Assembly: GCF_001418135.1 (NCBI RefSeq)
Contig: NZ_LIPQ01000024.1
Location: 1 to 56,503, forward strand
Length of the DNA stretch: 56,503 nt
Reading direction: 5' to 3'
From: Streptomyces aureus
Lineage (GTDB): Bacteria > Actinomycetota > Actinomycetes > Streptomycetales > Streptomycetaceae
Of the stretch, positions 8,289 to 17,099 are shown one piece after another. Numbering within the stretch: position 1 is the first letter of the stretch; the number at the start of each line of letters is the position of its first letter. The notes beneath the pieces are model-generated. The model saw nothing but the letters and a program-made list of their open reading frames with translations, did not search any database and was not told the origin of the DNA. The position numbers and the translations under genes were made by a program.

Positions 8289-9569
8289 TTACTGGTTGGC
8301 GCAGGTGGAGGCCGAGGAGCCGTCGAGCCAGGGCAGGTCGTGGCCCATCCGGTCCCGCTTGGTGCGCAGGTAGCGGAGGTTGTGCTCGCCGGCCGTGACG
8401 GGCATGGGCTCGCGGCCCTCGACCGTGAGGCCGTGCCGGGTCAGGGCGTCGATCTTCTCGGGGTTGTTGGTCATCAGACGCAGGCTCCGGACGCCGAGGT
8501 CGACGAGGATCTGCGCGCCGGCCGCGTAGTCGCGGGCGTCGGCGGGCAGTCCGAGTTCCAGGTTGGCGTCGAGGGTGTCGCGGCCGCGCTCCTGGAGCTC
8601 GTACGCGCGGAGCTTGGACAGCAGGCCGATGCCGCGTCCCTCGTGGCCCCGGAGGTAGACGACGACCCCGCGGCCGGCCTCCTGGATCCGGTCCATGGAC
8701 GCCTGGAGCTGGGGGCCGCAGTCGCAGCGCAGGGAGTGGAAGATGTCGCCGGTGAGGCACTCGGAGTGGACCCGGACCAGGACGTCCTCGCCGTCGCCGA
8801 GTTCGCCGTGGACGAGGGCGACGTGCTCGACGCCGTCGACGGTGGAGCGGTAGCCGTACGCGGTGAAGTCGCCGTGCGCGGTGGGGAGCCGGACCTCGGC
8901 CTCGCGGCGGACGGTCGGCTCGGCGGAGCGGCGGTAGGCGATCAGGTCCTCGATGGAGATGATCGTCAGGCCGTGCTTGCGGGCGAAGGGGACCAGCTCG
9001 GGCAGGCGCAGCATGACGCCGTCCTCGCCGGCGATCTCGACGATCGCGCCGGCCGGGCGGAGGCCCGCGAGGCGGGCGAGGTCGACGGCGGCCTCGGTGT
9101 GGCCGTTGCGGGCCAGGACGCCGCCGGGCTTGGCGCGGAGCGGGAAGACGTGGCCGGGCCGTACGAAGTCGGAGGGCTCGTGGTTGCCGCTCGCGAGCAT
9201 CCGCAGGGTGGTGGCGCGGTCGGCGGCGGAGATGCCCGTGGTGACGCCGTGGGAGGGGGCCGCGTCGACGGAGACGGTGAAGGCCGTGCGCATCGACTCG
9301 GTGTTGTGCTCGACCATCTGCGGGAGCTGGAGGCGCTCCAGTTCGTCGTTCTCCATGGGCGCGCAGATCAGTCCGCGGCACTCGCTCATCATGAAGGCGA
9401 CGACCTCGGGGGTGGCCTTCTCGGCGGCGATGACGAGGTCGCCCTCGTTCTCGCGGTCCTCGTCGTCGACGACGACGACGGGGCGGCCGGCGGCGATGTC
9501 GCGGATGGCCTGCTCGACCGGGTCGAGGGCGAGGTCGGTGGCGTCCCAGAGGGGAAGGGCGGCGCTCAT
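8289..9569 (-). CDS. ribBA: bifunctional DHBP synthase / GTP cyclohydrolase II
   Basis: A 426-residue fusion. The N-terminal half (about 1-205) is 3,4-dihydroxy-2-butanone 4-phosphate synthase with the acidic [13 protein letters not shown] motif and the [15 protein letters not shown] block. The C-terminal half (about 210-410) is GTP cyclohydrolase II with the zinc site [16 protein letters not shown] and the [16 protein letters not shown] loop. It makes both precursors of lumazine from ribulose 5-phosphate and GTP. Its ATG overlaps the stop of ribM by 4 nt. It is called ribA in some Streptomyces literature. Confidence 0.96.
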   Translation of the reverse strand: MSAALPLWDATDLALDPVEQAIRDIAAGRPVVVVDDEDRENEGDLVIAAEKATPEVVAFMMSECRGLICAPMENDELERLQLPQMVEHNTESMRTAFTVSVDAAPSHGVTTGISAADRATTLRMLASGNHEPSDFVRPGHVFPLRAKPGGVLARNGHTEAAVDLARLAGLRPAGAIVEIAGEDGVMLRLPELVPFARKHGLTIISIEDLIAYRRSAEPTVRREAEVRLPTAHGDFTAYGYRSTVDGVEHVALVHGELGDGEDVLVRVHSECLTGDIFHSLRCDCGPQLQASMDRIQEAGRGVVVYLRGHEGRGIGLLSKLRAYELQERGRDTLDANLELGLPADARDYAAGAQILVDLGVRSLRLMTNNPEKIDALTRHGLTVEGREPMPVTAGEHNLRYLRTKRDRMGHDLPWLDGSSASTCANQ

Positions 9570-10210
9570 GCGTGGGCTCCTTCCAGAGCGGTGGCGGAGG
9601 TCGTGCGCGTCCGGAGCCACCAGTCGCGCATGCCCCAGACGACGAGGGCGAAGTAGATGACGTAGACCAGGCCGGAGAAGGCGAGGCCGCTGTTGAAGGC
9701 GAGCGGGACGCCGACGAGGTCGACGAGGAGCCAGGCGAACCAGAACTCGACCAGGCCGCGGGCCTGGGCGATCATCGCGACGAGGGTGCCGACGAAGATG
9801 TACGCGTCGGCCCACGGGCTCCAGGAGAGCGACGGGTAGAGGGTGAAGAGGCCGCCGACGGCGAGGGTGCCGGCGGTCGCGCCGGCGAGGAGCAGTCCGC
9901 GCTCCTTCCAGGTGGCGAAGCGGACGGCGATGGAGCCGTCCTGGGCCTGCTGCCTGCCCCGGTTCCACTGCCACCAGCCCCAGGCGGCGACGCCGATGAC
10001 GAGGAGCTGCTTGCCGACGCCGCCGGAGAGGTGGGCGGAGGCGTAGGCGCCGACGAGGATCAGGCCGGAGAGCAGCTGGGCGGGCCAGGTGAGGATGGAG
10101 CGGCGCCAGCCGAGCGCGAGGGCTATGAGTCCGATCGTGTTGCCGATCATGTCGGACCACATGATGTGCTGACCGAAGGCGCTGAAGGCTTCGGAGTTGA
10201 GCCAGCTCAC
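9566..10210 (-). CDS. ribM: PnuC-like riboflavin transporter (RibM/PnuX)
   Basis: A 214-residue integral membrane protein with about six to seven hydrophobic segments and PnuC-family features such as [20 protein letters not shown] and WWQWNRG. PnuC proteins carry nicotinamide riboside. The PnuX/RibM branch, found inside rib operons of Corynebacterium and Streptomyces davawensis, is a facilitator for riboflavin (and roseoflavin). The position between ribE and ribBA under an FMN riboswitch places this gene in that branch. The GTG start overlaps the ribE stop by 4 nt (GTGA). Confidence 0.88.
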   Translation of the reverse strand: MSWLNSEAFSAFGQHIMWSDMIGNTIGLIALALGWRRSILTWPAQLLSGLILVGAYASAHLSGGVGKQLLVIGVAAWGWWQWNRGRQQAQDGSIAVRFATWKERGLLLAGATAGTLAVGGLFTLYPSLSWSPWADAYIFVGTLVAMIAQARGLVEFWFAWLLVDLVGVPLAFNSGLAFSGLVYVIYFALVVWGMRDWWLRTRTTSATALEGAHA

Positions 10211-10815
10211 TTGTCGCTCTCCTTGGCGTTCGGGCCGAGCAGCCGCTCGACGTACTTGGCGATGACGTCCACTTCGAGGTTGACCGGGTCGCCGGACCGC
10301 TTGATGCCGAGCGTGGTCAGGTCGAGGGTGGTGGGGATGAGGCTGATGGTGAACCAGTCGTCGGTGACCTCGACGACGGTGAGGCTGACGCCGTCGACCG
10401 TGATCGAGCCCTTCTCGACGACGTACCGGGAGAGGTGGGCGGGCAGGCCGACCTTGACGAGTTCCCAGTGCTCGGACGGGGTGCGCTCCAGGATGGTGCC
10501 GGTGCCGTCCACGTGGCCCTGGACGATGTGACCGCCGAGGCGGCCGCCGACGGCCATGGGCCGCTCCAGGTTGACGCGGGAGCCGACCTCCAGGGCGCCG
10601 AGACTGGACCGCTTGAGGGTCTCGGCCATGACGTCGGCGGTGAACTCGCCGTCGCCGAACTCGACGACCGTGAGACAGACACCGTTGACGGCGATGGAGT
10701 CGCCGTGCTGGGCGCCTTCCGTGACCAGGGGACCGCGCAGACGGAAGCGGGAGGCGTCCTCCAGCTGCTCGACGGCGGTGACCTCGCCCAGTTCTTCGAC
10801 GATTCCGGTGAACAC
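10207..10815 (-). CDS. ribE: riboflavin synthase alpha chain
   Basis: A 202-residue riboflavin synthase that dismutates two lumazine molecules into riboflavin. It shows the tandem lumazine-binding repeats of the family: the universal [10 protein letters not shown]-terminus, [10 protein letters not shown] in repeat one and [10 protein letters not shown] in repeat two, with the [12 protein letters not shown] link between them. It starts at a GTG two bases after the ribD stop. The symbol differs between organisms (ribC, ribB, ribE) for the same enzyme. Confidence 0.95.
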   Translation of the reverse strand: MFTGIVEELGEVTAVEQLEDASRFRLRGPLVTEGAQHGDSIAVNGVCLTVVEFGDGEFTADVMAETLKRSSLGALEVGSRVNLERPMAVGGRLGGHIVQGHVDGTGTILERTPSEHWELVKVGLPAHLSRYVVEKGSITVDGVSLTVVEVTDDWFTISLIPTTLDLTTLGIKRSGDPVNLEVDVIAKYVERLLGPNAKESDK

Positions 10816-10817
10816 GG

Positions 10818-11897
10818 TCAGGCTCCCTTGAGGGTGGCGGTGATGCGGAGGTCGGGTCCGACGCGCACGGTCTCGGTGACGTCGAGCCGCAACGCTTCGG
10901 TGATGGTGCTGATTCCTGCGTCGGCGAGCGCGTTCGGGCCGGCGCCGAGGAGGACGGGGGCGAGGTAGCCGACGACCTGGTCGACGGCGCCCGCGGCGAC
11001 GAAGGCACCCGCGAGGGTGGGGCCGCCTTCGAGGAGGACGGAGCGGACGCCGCGCGCGTGGAGGGCGTCCAGGAGGGCGGGTACGGACAGGCCGCGCTCG
11101 GCCCTGGGGAGGCGTACGGACTCGGCGCCGTCGGGGGAGGTCCCGGCGTCCTCCGCGATCGCGATCAGGGTGGGGGCGGCGTCGTCCAGGACCCGGGCGC
11201 CGGGCTTCACGGCGGTCGCCTCGGTGTCGACGACGACCCGGAGCGGCTGGACGGCGCCCTCGACGCCGCGTACGGCCAGATGGGGGTCGTCCGCGCGGGC
11301 GGTGCCGGAGCCGACCACGACGGCGTCGGCCTCGGCGCGCAGCCGGTGGACGTCGGTGCGGGACTCGGCGGAGGTGATCCAGCGGGAGGTGCCGTCGGCG
11401 GCGGCGATCCGGCCGTCGAGGGTGGCGGCGTACTTCCAGCGGACGAAGGGGCGGCCGTGGCGTACGGAGGTGAGCCAGGCGATGTTGCCCGCCTCGGCCT
11501 CGGCCTCCAGGAGGCCCTGCTCGACCTCGGCCCCGGCGGCGCGCAGGGTGTCGGCCCCGCCGGTGGCCTGCGGGTTCGGGTCGCCGACCGCGTACACGAC
11601 CCGGCTGACCCCGGCCTCGATCAGAGCCTGGGCGCAGGGGCCGGTGCGGCCGGTGTGGTTGCAGGGTTCGAGGGTGACGTAGGCGGTTCCGCCGCGGGCG
11701 AGGACGCCCGCCTCGCGCAGGGCGTGGACCTCGGCGTGGGGGCCGCCGGCGCGCTGGTGGAACCCTTCGCCGACCACGTGTCCGGAGGCGTCGGTGATGA
11801 CGCATCCGACGACCGGGTTGGGGCTGGTGGCGCCGAGACCGCGTGCGGCGAGCTCGACGGCGCGTCGCATGGTGGTGATGTCGGCCTGCTGGGCCAC
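10818..11897 (-). CDS. ribD: bifunctional deaminase/reductase RibD
   Basis: A 359-residue bifunctional enzyme for the second and third steps from GTP to lumazine. The N-terminal cytidine-deaminase-like domain (about 5-150) carries zinc ligands HAEVHAL and PCNHTGRTGPC. The C-terminal NADPH-dependent reductase domain (about 155-355) shows RPFVRWKYAATLDGRIA and LLEGGPTLAGAF. The GTG at 11897 is preceded by AGGAGGA at good spacing; the open frame continues upstream into the leader RNA but is not coding there. It is the first gene of the riboflavin operon. Confidence 0.94.
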   Translation of the reverse strand: MAQQADITTMRRAVELAARGLGATSPNPVVGCVITDASGHVVGEGFHQRAGGPHAEVHALREAGVLARGGTAYVTLEPCNHTGRTGPCAQALIEAGVSRVVYAVGDPNPQATGGADTLRAAGAEVEQGLLEAEAEAGNIAWLTSVRHGRPFVRWKYAATLDGRIAAADGTSRWITSAESRTDVHRLRAEADAVVVGSGTARADDPHLAVRGVEGAVQPLRVVVDTEATAVKPGARVLDDAAPTLIAIAEDAGTSPDGAESVRLPRAERGLSVPALLDALHARGVRSVLLEGGPTLAGAFVAAGAVDQVVGYLAPVLLGAGPNALADAGISTITEALRLDVTETVRVGPDLRITATLKGA

Positions 11898-12048
11898 CGG
11901 GTCCTCCTGCCTCTTCGGGCACGGACTCCGGGGCCTGTCGATGACGACAGAGAGCGGAACGACGCCTCGCGCAGGGTGCACCGAGGCCGAGTCCTGCAGG
12001 TACGCCGATCGGTGTCGATACGGCGACCAGCGGACGTACGGCCGACAC

Positions 12049-12063
12049 ACCCCTGACAGGGGT
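12049..12063 (-). promoter_or_regulatory. hairpin after FMN riboswitch, possible expression platform
   Basis: A 6-bp perfect stem with a 3-nt loop starts 10 nt after the 3' end of the riboswitch aptamer on the minus strand. No U-tract follows, so it is unlikely to be a classic terminator. The remaining leader to ribD is about 150 nt. Confidence 0.3.
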
Positions 12064-12073
12064 CGCCCGCCGC

Positions 12074-12195
12074 GCACTGCCTCCCATCCGGACTTTCACC
12101 GTCGGTCCAGGAATTTCACCTGGTCAACCGGCCGCTGGCTGCGGACGGGTCGCGGACTATACCGCCGGTTCGGAATTACACCGACCCCGGAGTGC
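12074..12195 (-). promoter_or_regulatory. FMN riboswitch (RFN element)
   Basis: Read on the minus strand, this is a complete RFN aptamer. The outer P1 pairs GCACT with AGTGC. Between them are the conserved blocks GTGTAATTCCG, GTGAAATTCCTGGACCG and GACGGTGAAAGTCCGGATG followed by GGAG. It binds FMN and switches off the rib operon when flavin is plentiful. It lies 176 nt before the ribD GTG and divergent from the chitinase gene. Confidence 0.96.
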
Positions 12196-12202
12196 GCTGC
12201 TG

Positions 12203-12208
12203 CTGATA
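12203..12208 (-). promoter_or_regulatory. possible -10 box of the rib operon
   Basis: TATCAG on the minus strand is placed so that transcription would begin at about 12195, exactly the 5' edge of the riboswitch P1 stem. No convincing -35 is visible 17 bp upstream. Confidence 0.35.
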
Positions 12209-12292
12209 CAGGGCCAGTCTGCCACGACCCGCGGGGGGCGATGCGGTCGGGTTCCTGTGGTCTGGCTCACAGACTCCCACGGGACTCTTCTT

Positions 12293-12334
12293 TGGTCCAG
12301 ACCTATTGACGCACTGGTCTAGTCCTCTTAATCT
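12293..12334 (+). promoter_or_regulatory. chitinase promoter with paired 12-bp repeats (DasR-type)
   Basis: TTGACG (12306-12311) and TAATCT (12329-12334) are spaced 17 bp. Two direct repeats flank and overlap this promoter: TGGTCCAGACCT (12293-12304) and TGGTCTAGTCCT (12315-12326). Paired 12-bp repeats of this kind are known from Streptomyces chitinase promoters and resemble DasR operators, so induction by chitin oligomers or N-acetylglucosamine is expected. Confidence 0.8.
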
Positions 12335-12441
12335 CCGTGTCACCTCCGAGGAACGGTCCGGCGGGGTGCGCACTCCACGGGCCCAACACGACCCACCCCC
12401 TTGTTCGTTGTGTTTACCCACCTCCCCAGGAGGAATCGATC

Positions 12442-14823
12442 GTGTTGTCCCCCACCGCGAAAAGAGCCTCGCTGCTCTCCTCCGGCGCGGCCGTCGCCGG
12501 GCTGCTGCTCAGCTCGCTCTCCGGCGGCGTCTCGTACGCGGCCGACAACGAGTCCTGTCGCCCCGACGGGCTCTACAAGACCCCGGGCGTCGACGTCCCG
12601 TACTGCTCGGTCTACGACACCGAGGGCCGCGAGAAGATGGGCGCGGACCACCAGCGCCGGGTCATCGGCTACTTCACCGGCTGGCGCGACGGCAAGAACG
12701 GCCAGCCCGCCTACCTGGCCAAGGACATCCCGTGGGAGAAGATCACCCACATCAACTACGCCTTCGGCCACATCGGCGGGGACAACAAGCTCTCCGTCGG
12801 CACGGACGGTCCGAACAACGCGGCCACCGGGATGACCTGGCCCGGTGTCGCGGGCGCCGAGATGGACCCCGCGTACGCCTACAAGGGCCACTTCAACCTG
12901 CTGAACAAGTTCAAGAAGCAGCACCCGAACGTGAAGACGCTGATCTCCGTCGGCGGCTGGGCCGAGACCGGCGGCTACTTCGCCGACAACGGTGACCGGG
13001 TCGGCTCCGGCGGCTTCTACTCGATGGCCACCAACGCCGACGGTTCGGTCAACCAGGCCGGGATCAACACCTTCGCCGCCTCGTCCGTCGACTTCATCCG
13101 CAAGTACGGCTTCAACGGCGTCGACATCGACTACGAGTACCCGACGACCATGAAGGACGCCGGAAACCCGCTCGACTGGCAGCTCGCCAACGCGCGCCGC
13201 GCCGGACTCGTGCAGGGCTACGCGGCCCTCATGAAGACCCTGCGCGAGAAGCTCGACGCGGCCGGCGCCGCCGACGGCAAGCACTACCTGCTGACCGTCG
13301 CCGCCCCCTCCTCCGGCTACCTGCTGAGGGGCATGGAGACCTTCCAGATGCAGAAGTATCTGGACTACGTCAACATCATGTCCTACGACCTGCACGGCGC
13401 CTGGAACGAGTACGTCGGGCCCAACGCCTCCCTCTTCGACGACGGCAAGGACGGCGAGCTCGCCGCCGCCAACGTCTACGGCTCGGCGCAGTACGGCAAC
13501 ATCGGGTACCTCAACACCGACTGGGCGTACCACTACTTCCGCGGCTCGATGCCGGCCGGCCGGATCAACATCGGCCTGCCCTACTACACCCGCGGCCACA
13601 AGAACGTGCAGGGCGGCACCGACGGCCTGTGGGGCAAGGCCTCCGCGACCACCTGCCCGGCCGGCGCCGGTCTGACCAAGTGCGGTGACGGCGCCACCGG
13701 CATCGACAACCTGTGGCACGACAAGGACACCAACGGTGTCGAGTCGCCCGCGGGCTCCAACCCGATGTGGCACGCCAAGAACCTCGAGAAGGGGATCGTC
13801 GGCGACTACGTCACGCAGTACGGCTTCCCGGCGAACACCACCCTGACCGGCACCTACGCCCGCAAGTACGACTCGACCCTGGTCGCGCCGTGGCTGTGGA
13901 ACGCGCAGAAGAAGGTCTTCCTCTCCACCGAGGACGAGCAGTCGGTGGCCGCCAAGGCCGACTACGTGGTCAGCAAGGGCATCGGCGGAACGATGGTCTG
14001 GGAGATGGCCGGCGACTACGCCTGGAACGCCGCCAAGGGCCAGTACGAGATGGGCTCGACCCTCACCTCGCTGATGTACGACAAGTTCAAGGCGGCCACC
14101 CCGTACGGCGCGAAGAAGTCCAACGCGACCCTGCCGACGCAGGCCGTGAAGATCGACGCTCAGTTCACCGAGTTCAAGCTCGGTGACTCGAACTACCCGA
14201 TCACCCCGAAGATCAAGATCACCAACAACACGGCGGCCACCCTCCCGGGCGGCACGGAGTTCCAGTTCGACTACGGGACCTCGGCCCCGGCCAACGCCTC
14301 CGACCAGTCGGGCTTCGGCACGAAGGTGATCAGCAGCGACCACACGGGCGGCAACGTGGGCGGCCTGAAGGGCGACTTCCACCGCGTCTCCCTGAAGCTC
14401 CCGGCCTGGCAGTCGCTGGCCCCGGGCGCCACGGTCGACCTGGCGTTCAACTACTACCTGCCGGTGTCCACCCCGTCCAACTGGACGGTGAACATCAACG
14501 GCACGACGTACGCCCTCGCCGGTGACCTGGCGCGCGGCACGACGGTCGTGGAGCCGGGCACGACGACCCCTCCGACCACCCCGCCGACGACGCCGCCCAC
14601 CACGCCGCCGACGACCCCGCCCACGACTCCCCCGACCACGCCTCCGACGACGCCGCCCACCGGCTGCGGCACGGTCCCGGCGTACGTGGCCGGCACGGTC
14701 TACAACGCGGGCAACGAGGTCTCCCACAACGGCCGCAAGTACAGGGCCCAGTGGTGGACCCAGAACGAGACGCCGGGCACGACCGGCGACTGGGGCGTCT
14801 GGAAGGACCTGGGTCCCTGCTGA
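12442..14823 (+). CDS. secreted GH18 chitinase with chitin-binding domain
   Basis: A 793-residue secreted chitinase. A signal peptide (about 1-33, cleavage near SYA/AD) leads into a GH18 barrel (about 60-560) with the strand [10 protein letters not shown] and the catalytic motif [10 protein letters not shown] (D228, D230, E232 as acid). The first Asp of the usual DGxDxDxE is Asn here, which is common enough not to imply inactivity. A beta-rich module follows (about 565-700), then a Thr/Pro linker (707-740) and a C-terminal CBM5/12 chitin-binding domain ending GVWKDLGPC. The GTG start is preceded by AGGAGGA. It should release chitooligosaccharides outside the cell. Confidence 0.93.
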   Translation: MLSPTAKRASLLSSGAAVAGLLLSSLSGGVSYAADNESCRPDGLYKTPGVDVPYCSVYDTEGREKMGADHQRRVIGYFTGWRDGKNGQPAYLAKDIPWEKITHINYAFGHIGGDNKLSVGTDGPNNAATGMTWPGVAGAEMDPAYAYKGHFNLLNKFKKQHPNVKTLISVGGWAETGGYFADNGDRVGSGGFYSMATNADGSVNQAGINTFAASSVDFIRKYGFNGVDIDYEYPTTMKDAGNPLDWQLANARRAGLVQGYAALMKTLREKLDAAGAADGKHYLLTVAAPSSGYLLRGMETFQMQKYLDYVNIMSYDLHGAWNEYVGPNASLFDDGKDGELAAANVYGSAQYGNIGYLNTDWAYHYFRGSMPAGRINIGLPYYTRGHKNVQGGTDGLWGKASATTCPAGAGLTKCGDGATGIDNLWHDKDTNGVESPAGSNPMWHAKNLEKGIVGDYVTQYGFPANTTLTGTYARKYDSTLVAPWLWNAQKKVFLSTEDEQSVAAKADYVVSKGIGGTMVWEMAGDYAWNAAKGQYEMGSTLTSLMYDKFKAATPYGAKKSNATLPTQAVKIDAQFTEFKLGDSNYPITPKIKITNNTAATLPGGTEFQFDYGTSAPANASDQSGFGTKVISSDHTGGNVGGLKGDFHRVSLKLPAWQSLAPGATVDLAFNYYLPVSTPSNWTVNINGTTYALAGDLARGTTVVEPGTTTPPTTPPTTPPTTPPTTPPTTPPTTPPTTPPTGCGTVPAYVAGTVYNAGNEVSHNGRKYRAQWWTQNETPGTTGDWGVWKDLGPC
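14560..14661 (+). repeat. TTPP-repeat linker coding region
   Basis: About eight tandem copies of codons for Thr-Thr-Pro-Pro form the flexible linker between the chitinase body and its chitin-binding domain. Codons vary at third positions, so the repeat is older than a recent slippage event. Confidence 0.9.
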
Positions 14824-14840
14824 CGCACCCCCTCTGAACC

Positions 14841-14878
14841 CCCGGCGGCGGAACATCACGGCCCTTGCCGCCGCCGGG
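14841..14878 (+). terminator. terminator after chitinase
   Basis: An 11-bp perfect stem (CCCGGCGGCGG with its complement) has a 16-nt loop, starting 18 bp after the chitinase stop. Confidence 0.5.
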
Positions 14879-14958
14879 CCCCCAGCGCCGCGCCCCCCTG
14901 TCCGGGGCGCGGCGCCTCCGCGTGTGCGGAGGAGGCCCTGGGCGGTCAGTCTTGAGAC

Positions 14959-15723
14959 ATGAGCACGATCCTGGTGACCGGTGGCACGGGGACCCTCGGC
15001 CGGCCCGTCTGTGAGCGGCTGCGCGCGGACGGCCACGGCGTAAGGGTCCTCAGCAGGCACTCACCGCCCTACGCGGTCGATCTCCGGCAGGGCGGGCCGC
15101 TGCTCGACCGGGCCGTCGACGGGGTCGACGCGATCGTCCACTGCAGCAACATCCTGCGCGGCGACAAGGACGCCGCCCGCATCCTGATCGAGGCGGCCCG
15201 GCGCGCCGGAGTGCCCCATCTGCTCTACATCTCGATCATCGGCGTCGACCGGGTGCCGCTCGGCTACTACCGCACCAAGTACGCGGTGGAACGCATGGTC
15301 CAGGGCTCGGGCATCGGCTGGACGCTGCTGCGCACCACCCAGTTCCACGACCTGGTCCTCCAGCTGCTCCAGGGATTGGCCAAGCCGCCCGTGATGCTGC
15401 TGCCCAAGGAGGTACGGGACCAGCCCCTGGAGGTGACGGAGGCGGCCGCGCGACTAGCCGAACTGGCCGCCGGGCGGCCGGCGGGCCGGGTGGAGGACAT
15501 GGCCGGTCCCGAGATCCGGACCTTCGTCGAGCTGGCCCGCTCCTATCTGCGGGCGAGCGGCCGGCGGCGCCGCCTCGTCGAGGTGCCGCTGCCGGGCAGG
15601 GCCTACCGGGGGCTGCGGCGCGGCGATCACCTGGCACCGGATCGCGCGGTGGGGCAGGTGACGTTCGACGAGTTCCTGGCGCGGCGGTTCGGCGCGGCGG
15701 GTGGGCCGGCGACGGGCGCCTGA
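14959..15723 (+). CDS. NAD(P)-binding NmrA/SDR-type protein
   Basis: A 254-residue atypical short-chain dehydrogenase. The Rossmann motif TGGTGTLG lies at residues 7-14 and a YYRTKYAVE segment (about 95-103) stands in the place of the usual YxxxK. The C-terminal part is basic (RRRR near 208). The closest functional families are NmrA-like regulators and sugar or quinone epimerase/reductase types, and the substrate cannot be read from the sequence. It stands alone between the chitinase terminator and a convergent ROK gene. Confidence 0.75.
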   Translation: MSTILVTGGTGTLGRPVCERLRADGHGVRVLSRHSPPYAVDLRQGGPLLDRAVDGVDAIVHCSNILRGDKDAARILIEAARRAGVPHLLYISIIGVDRVPLGYYRTKYAVERMVQGSGIGWTLLRTTQFHDLVLQLLQGLAKPPVMLLPKEVRDQPLEVTEAAARLAELAAGRPAGRVEDMAGPEIRTFVELARSYLRASGRRRRLVEVPLPGRAYRGLRRGDHLAPDRAVGQVTFDEFLARRFGAAGGPATGA

Positions 15724-15799
15724 AGCCCGGTGCTGCCTGAAGCCCTGATCCGCCCGAAGCCTTGGTCCGGAGTCCCGCCGTTTCCGGAGTCCCGCCCTT

Positions 15800-16975
15800 C
15801 TAGAGCCCCGCCGTCGGCGCCCCGAAGAGCGCGTCCTGCGCCGCGTCCCGGGCCAGGAGCAGGGCGCCGCGCAGCACCGCCGCGTCCCCCAGGGCCGTCG
15901 CGCGGACCTGCGTACGGAGCGGGGAGAGGGCGGCGAGTTCGGCCTCCACGCGCGCGGCGAGCGCGGCGCCGCCCTGGTGTCCGGTCTCCCCGGCGAGGAC
16001 CACGCAGCCGGGGTCGAGGACCGAGACGACGGCGGCGGCTCCGATGGCGAGGCGGCGGGCCAGGGGGTCGAGGAAGGCGGCGTGGCCCGAGTCGAGCGCC
16101 GCCCCCGTGGCGGGGCCCGCCCCGGCCAGCGCCTCCGACGCCGCGAGGCCGTGCGCGGCGGCGAGGGACTCGACGGCCGCGGCGCAGGCCAGCTCGTGGA
16201 AGCCGCCGTCGCAGCCGGTGGCCGACGGAAGCCCCGAGGTGCCGGGCACGGGCAGGAAGCCGATCTCGCCCGCACCGCCCGAGGCCCCGCGGCGCAGCCG
16301 CCCGCCGAGGACGACGGCCGCGCCGACGCCCTGGCCGAGCCAGAGCAGGACGAAGTCGTCGCGGTCGCGGGCGGCGCCCTCGCGCAGTTCGGCGACGGCG
16401 GCGAGGTTGGTCTCGTTCTCGACGAGGACGTGTGCGGGCAGCCGTTCCTGGAGGTCGCCGACGAGCCGCCGGTGCCAGGCGGGCAGTCCCGAGGAGTCGC
16501 GGAGTTCGCCGGTGGCCGGGTCGACGAGGCCGGGGGCGCCGACGGTCACGCTGTGCAGCCGGTCGGCGCCCGCCTCCTTCACGGTCCGTTCCAGGAGTGC
16601 GACCGCCTTCTCGACGGCGGGTCCGGTGTCGCTGTCGTCACCGACGCGCACGGAGGCCTCGGCGAGGGTGGCGCCGAGCAGGTCGGCGACGGTGACGGAG
16701 ACCGAGCGGGTCCGTACGTCGAGGGCGGCGAGGTGCGCGCGGTCGGCGACGAGCCCGTACAGCTTGGCGTTGGGTCCCCGGCGCTCGGCTCCGGACTCCC
16801 CGACGACGTGGACGAGCCCGGAGCCCTGGAGCCGCTCGACGAGGTCGGCGACGGTGGGCCGGGAGAGCCCGGTGAGGGTCTTGAGCTGAGTGGCCGTCAA
16901 CGGGCCCTCGTCCTGGAGCAGTCGCAGGGCGAACCGGTCGTTGATGGCTCGTGCGGTGCTCGGGGATGCGGCCAT
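15800..16975 (-). CDS. ROK-family transcriptional regulator
   Basis: A 391-residue ROK protein. An N-terminal winged-helix DNA-binding domain (about 8-65, recognition helix in LTGLSRPTVADLVERL) is joined to a ROK sugar-kinase-like domain with VGAPGLVDPATGEL and ENETNLAAVAE. The cysteine zinc motif typical of ROK proteins (CxCGxxGCxE) is reduced to TGCDGGFHELA, so zinc binding there is unlikely. It is divergent from an MFS transporter gene, with a 7-7-7 palindrome in the gap, so it probably controls that transporter and itself. The effector is unknown, probably a sugar or derivative. Confidence 0.85.
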   Translation of the reverse strand: MAASPSTARAINDRFALRLLQDEGPLTATQLKTLTGLSRPTVADLVERLQGSGLVHVVGESGAERRGPNAKLYGLVADRAHLAALDVRTRSVSVTVADLLGATLAEASVRVGDDSDTGPAVEKAVALLERTVKEAGADRLHSVTVGAPGLVDPATGELRDSSGLPAWHRRLVGDLQERLPAHVLVENETNLAAVAELREGAARDRDDFVLLWLGQGVGAAVVLGGRLRRGASGGAGEIGFLPVPGTSGLPSATGCDGGFHELACAAAVESLAAAHGLAASEALAGAGPATGAALDSGHAAFLDPLARRLAIGAAAVVSVLDPGCVVLAGETGHQGGAALAARVEAELAALSPLRTQVRATALGDAAVLRGALLLARDAAQDALFGAPTAGL

Positions 16976-17027
16976 GCGGCGATCCTCTCAGACGCGCCCG
17001 GGTGCGGATGCCGTACCGCGGTCTATT

Positions 17028-17048
17028 TATCAGGCAGGGTTCCTGATA
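17028..17048. promoter_or_regulatory. palindromic operator between ROK and MFS genes
   Basis: TATCAGG and CCTGATA are perfect inverted repeats separated by 7 bp, in the 124-bp divergent promoter region. A ROK or NagC-like dimer would fit this geometry. Confidence 0.6.
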
Positions 17049-17099
17049 GTTTACGGCCGCACCACCCGACAACGCCACGACACCACCCAGGGAGGGCCC

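Noticed and set aside
14560..14661. CRISPR-like or satellite repeat.
   Set aside because: It is a coding Thr-Pro linker in frame with the chitinase.
12340..15060. A 906-codon minus-strand open frame opposite the chitinase.
   Set aside because: Val/Gly/Arg-rich shadow of the chitinase codons, with no ribosome site or family motif.
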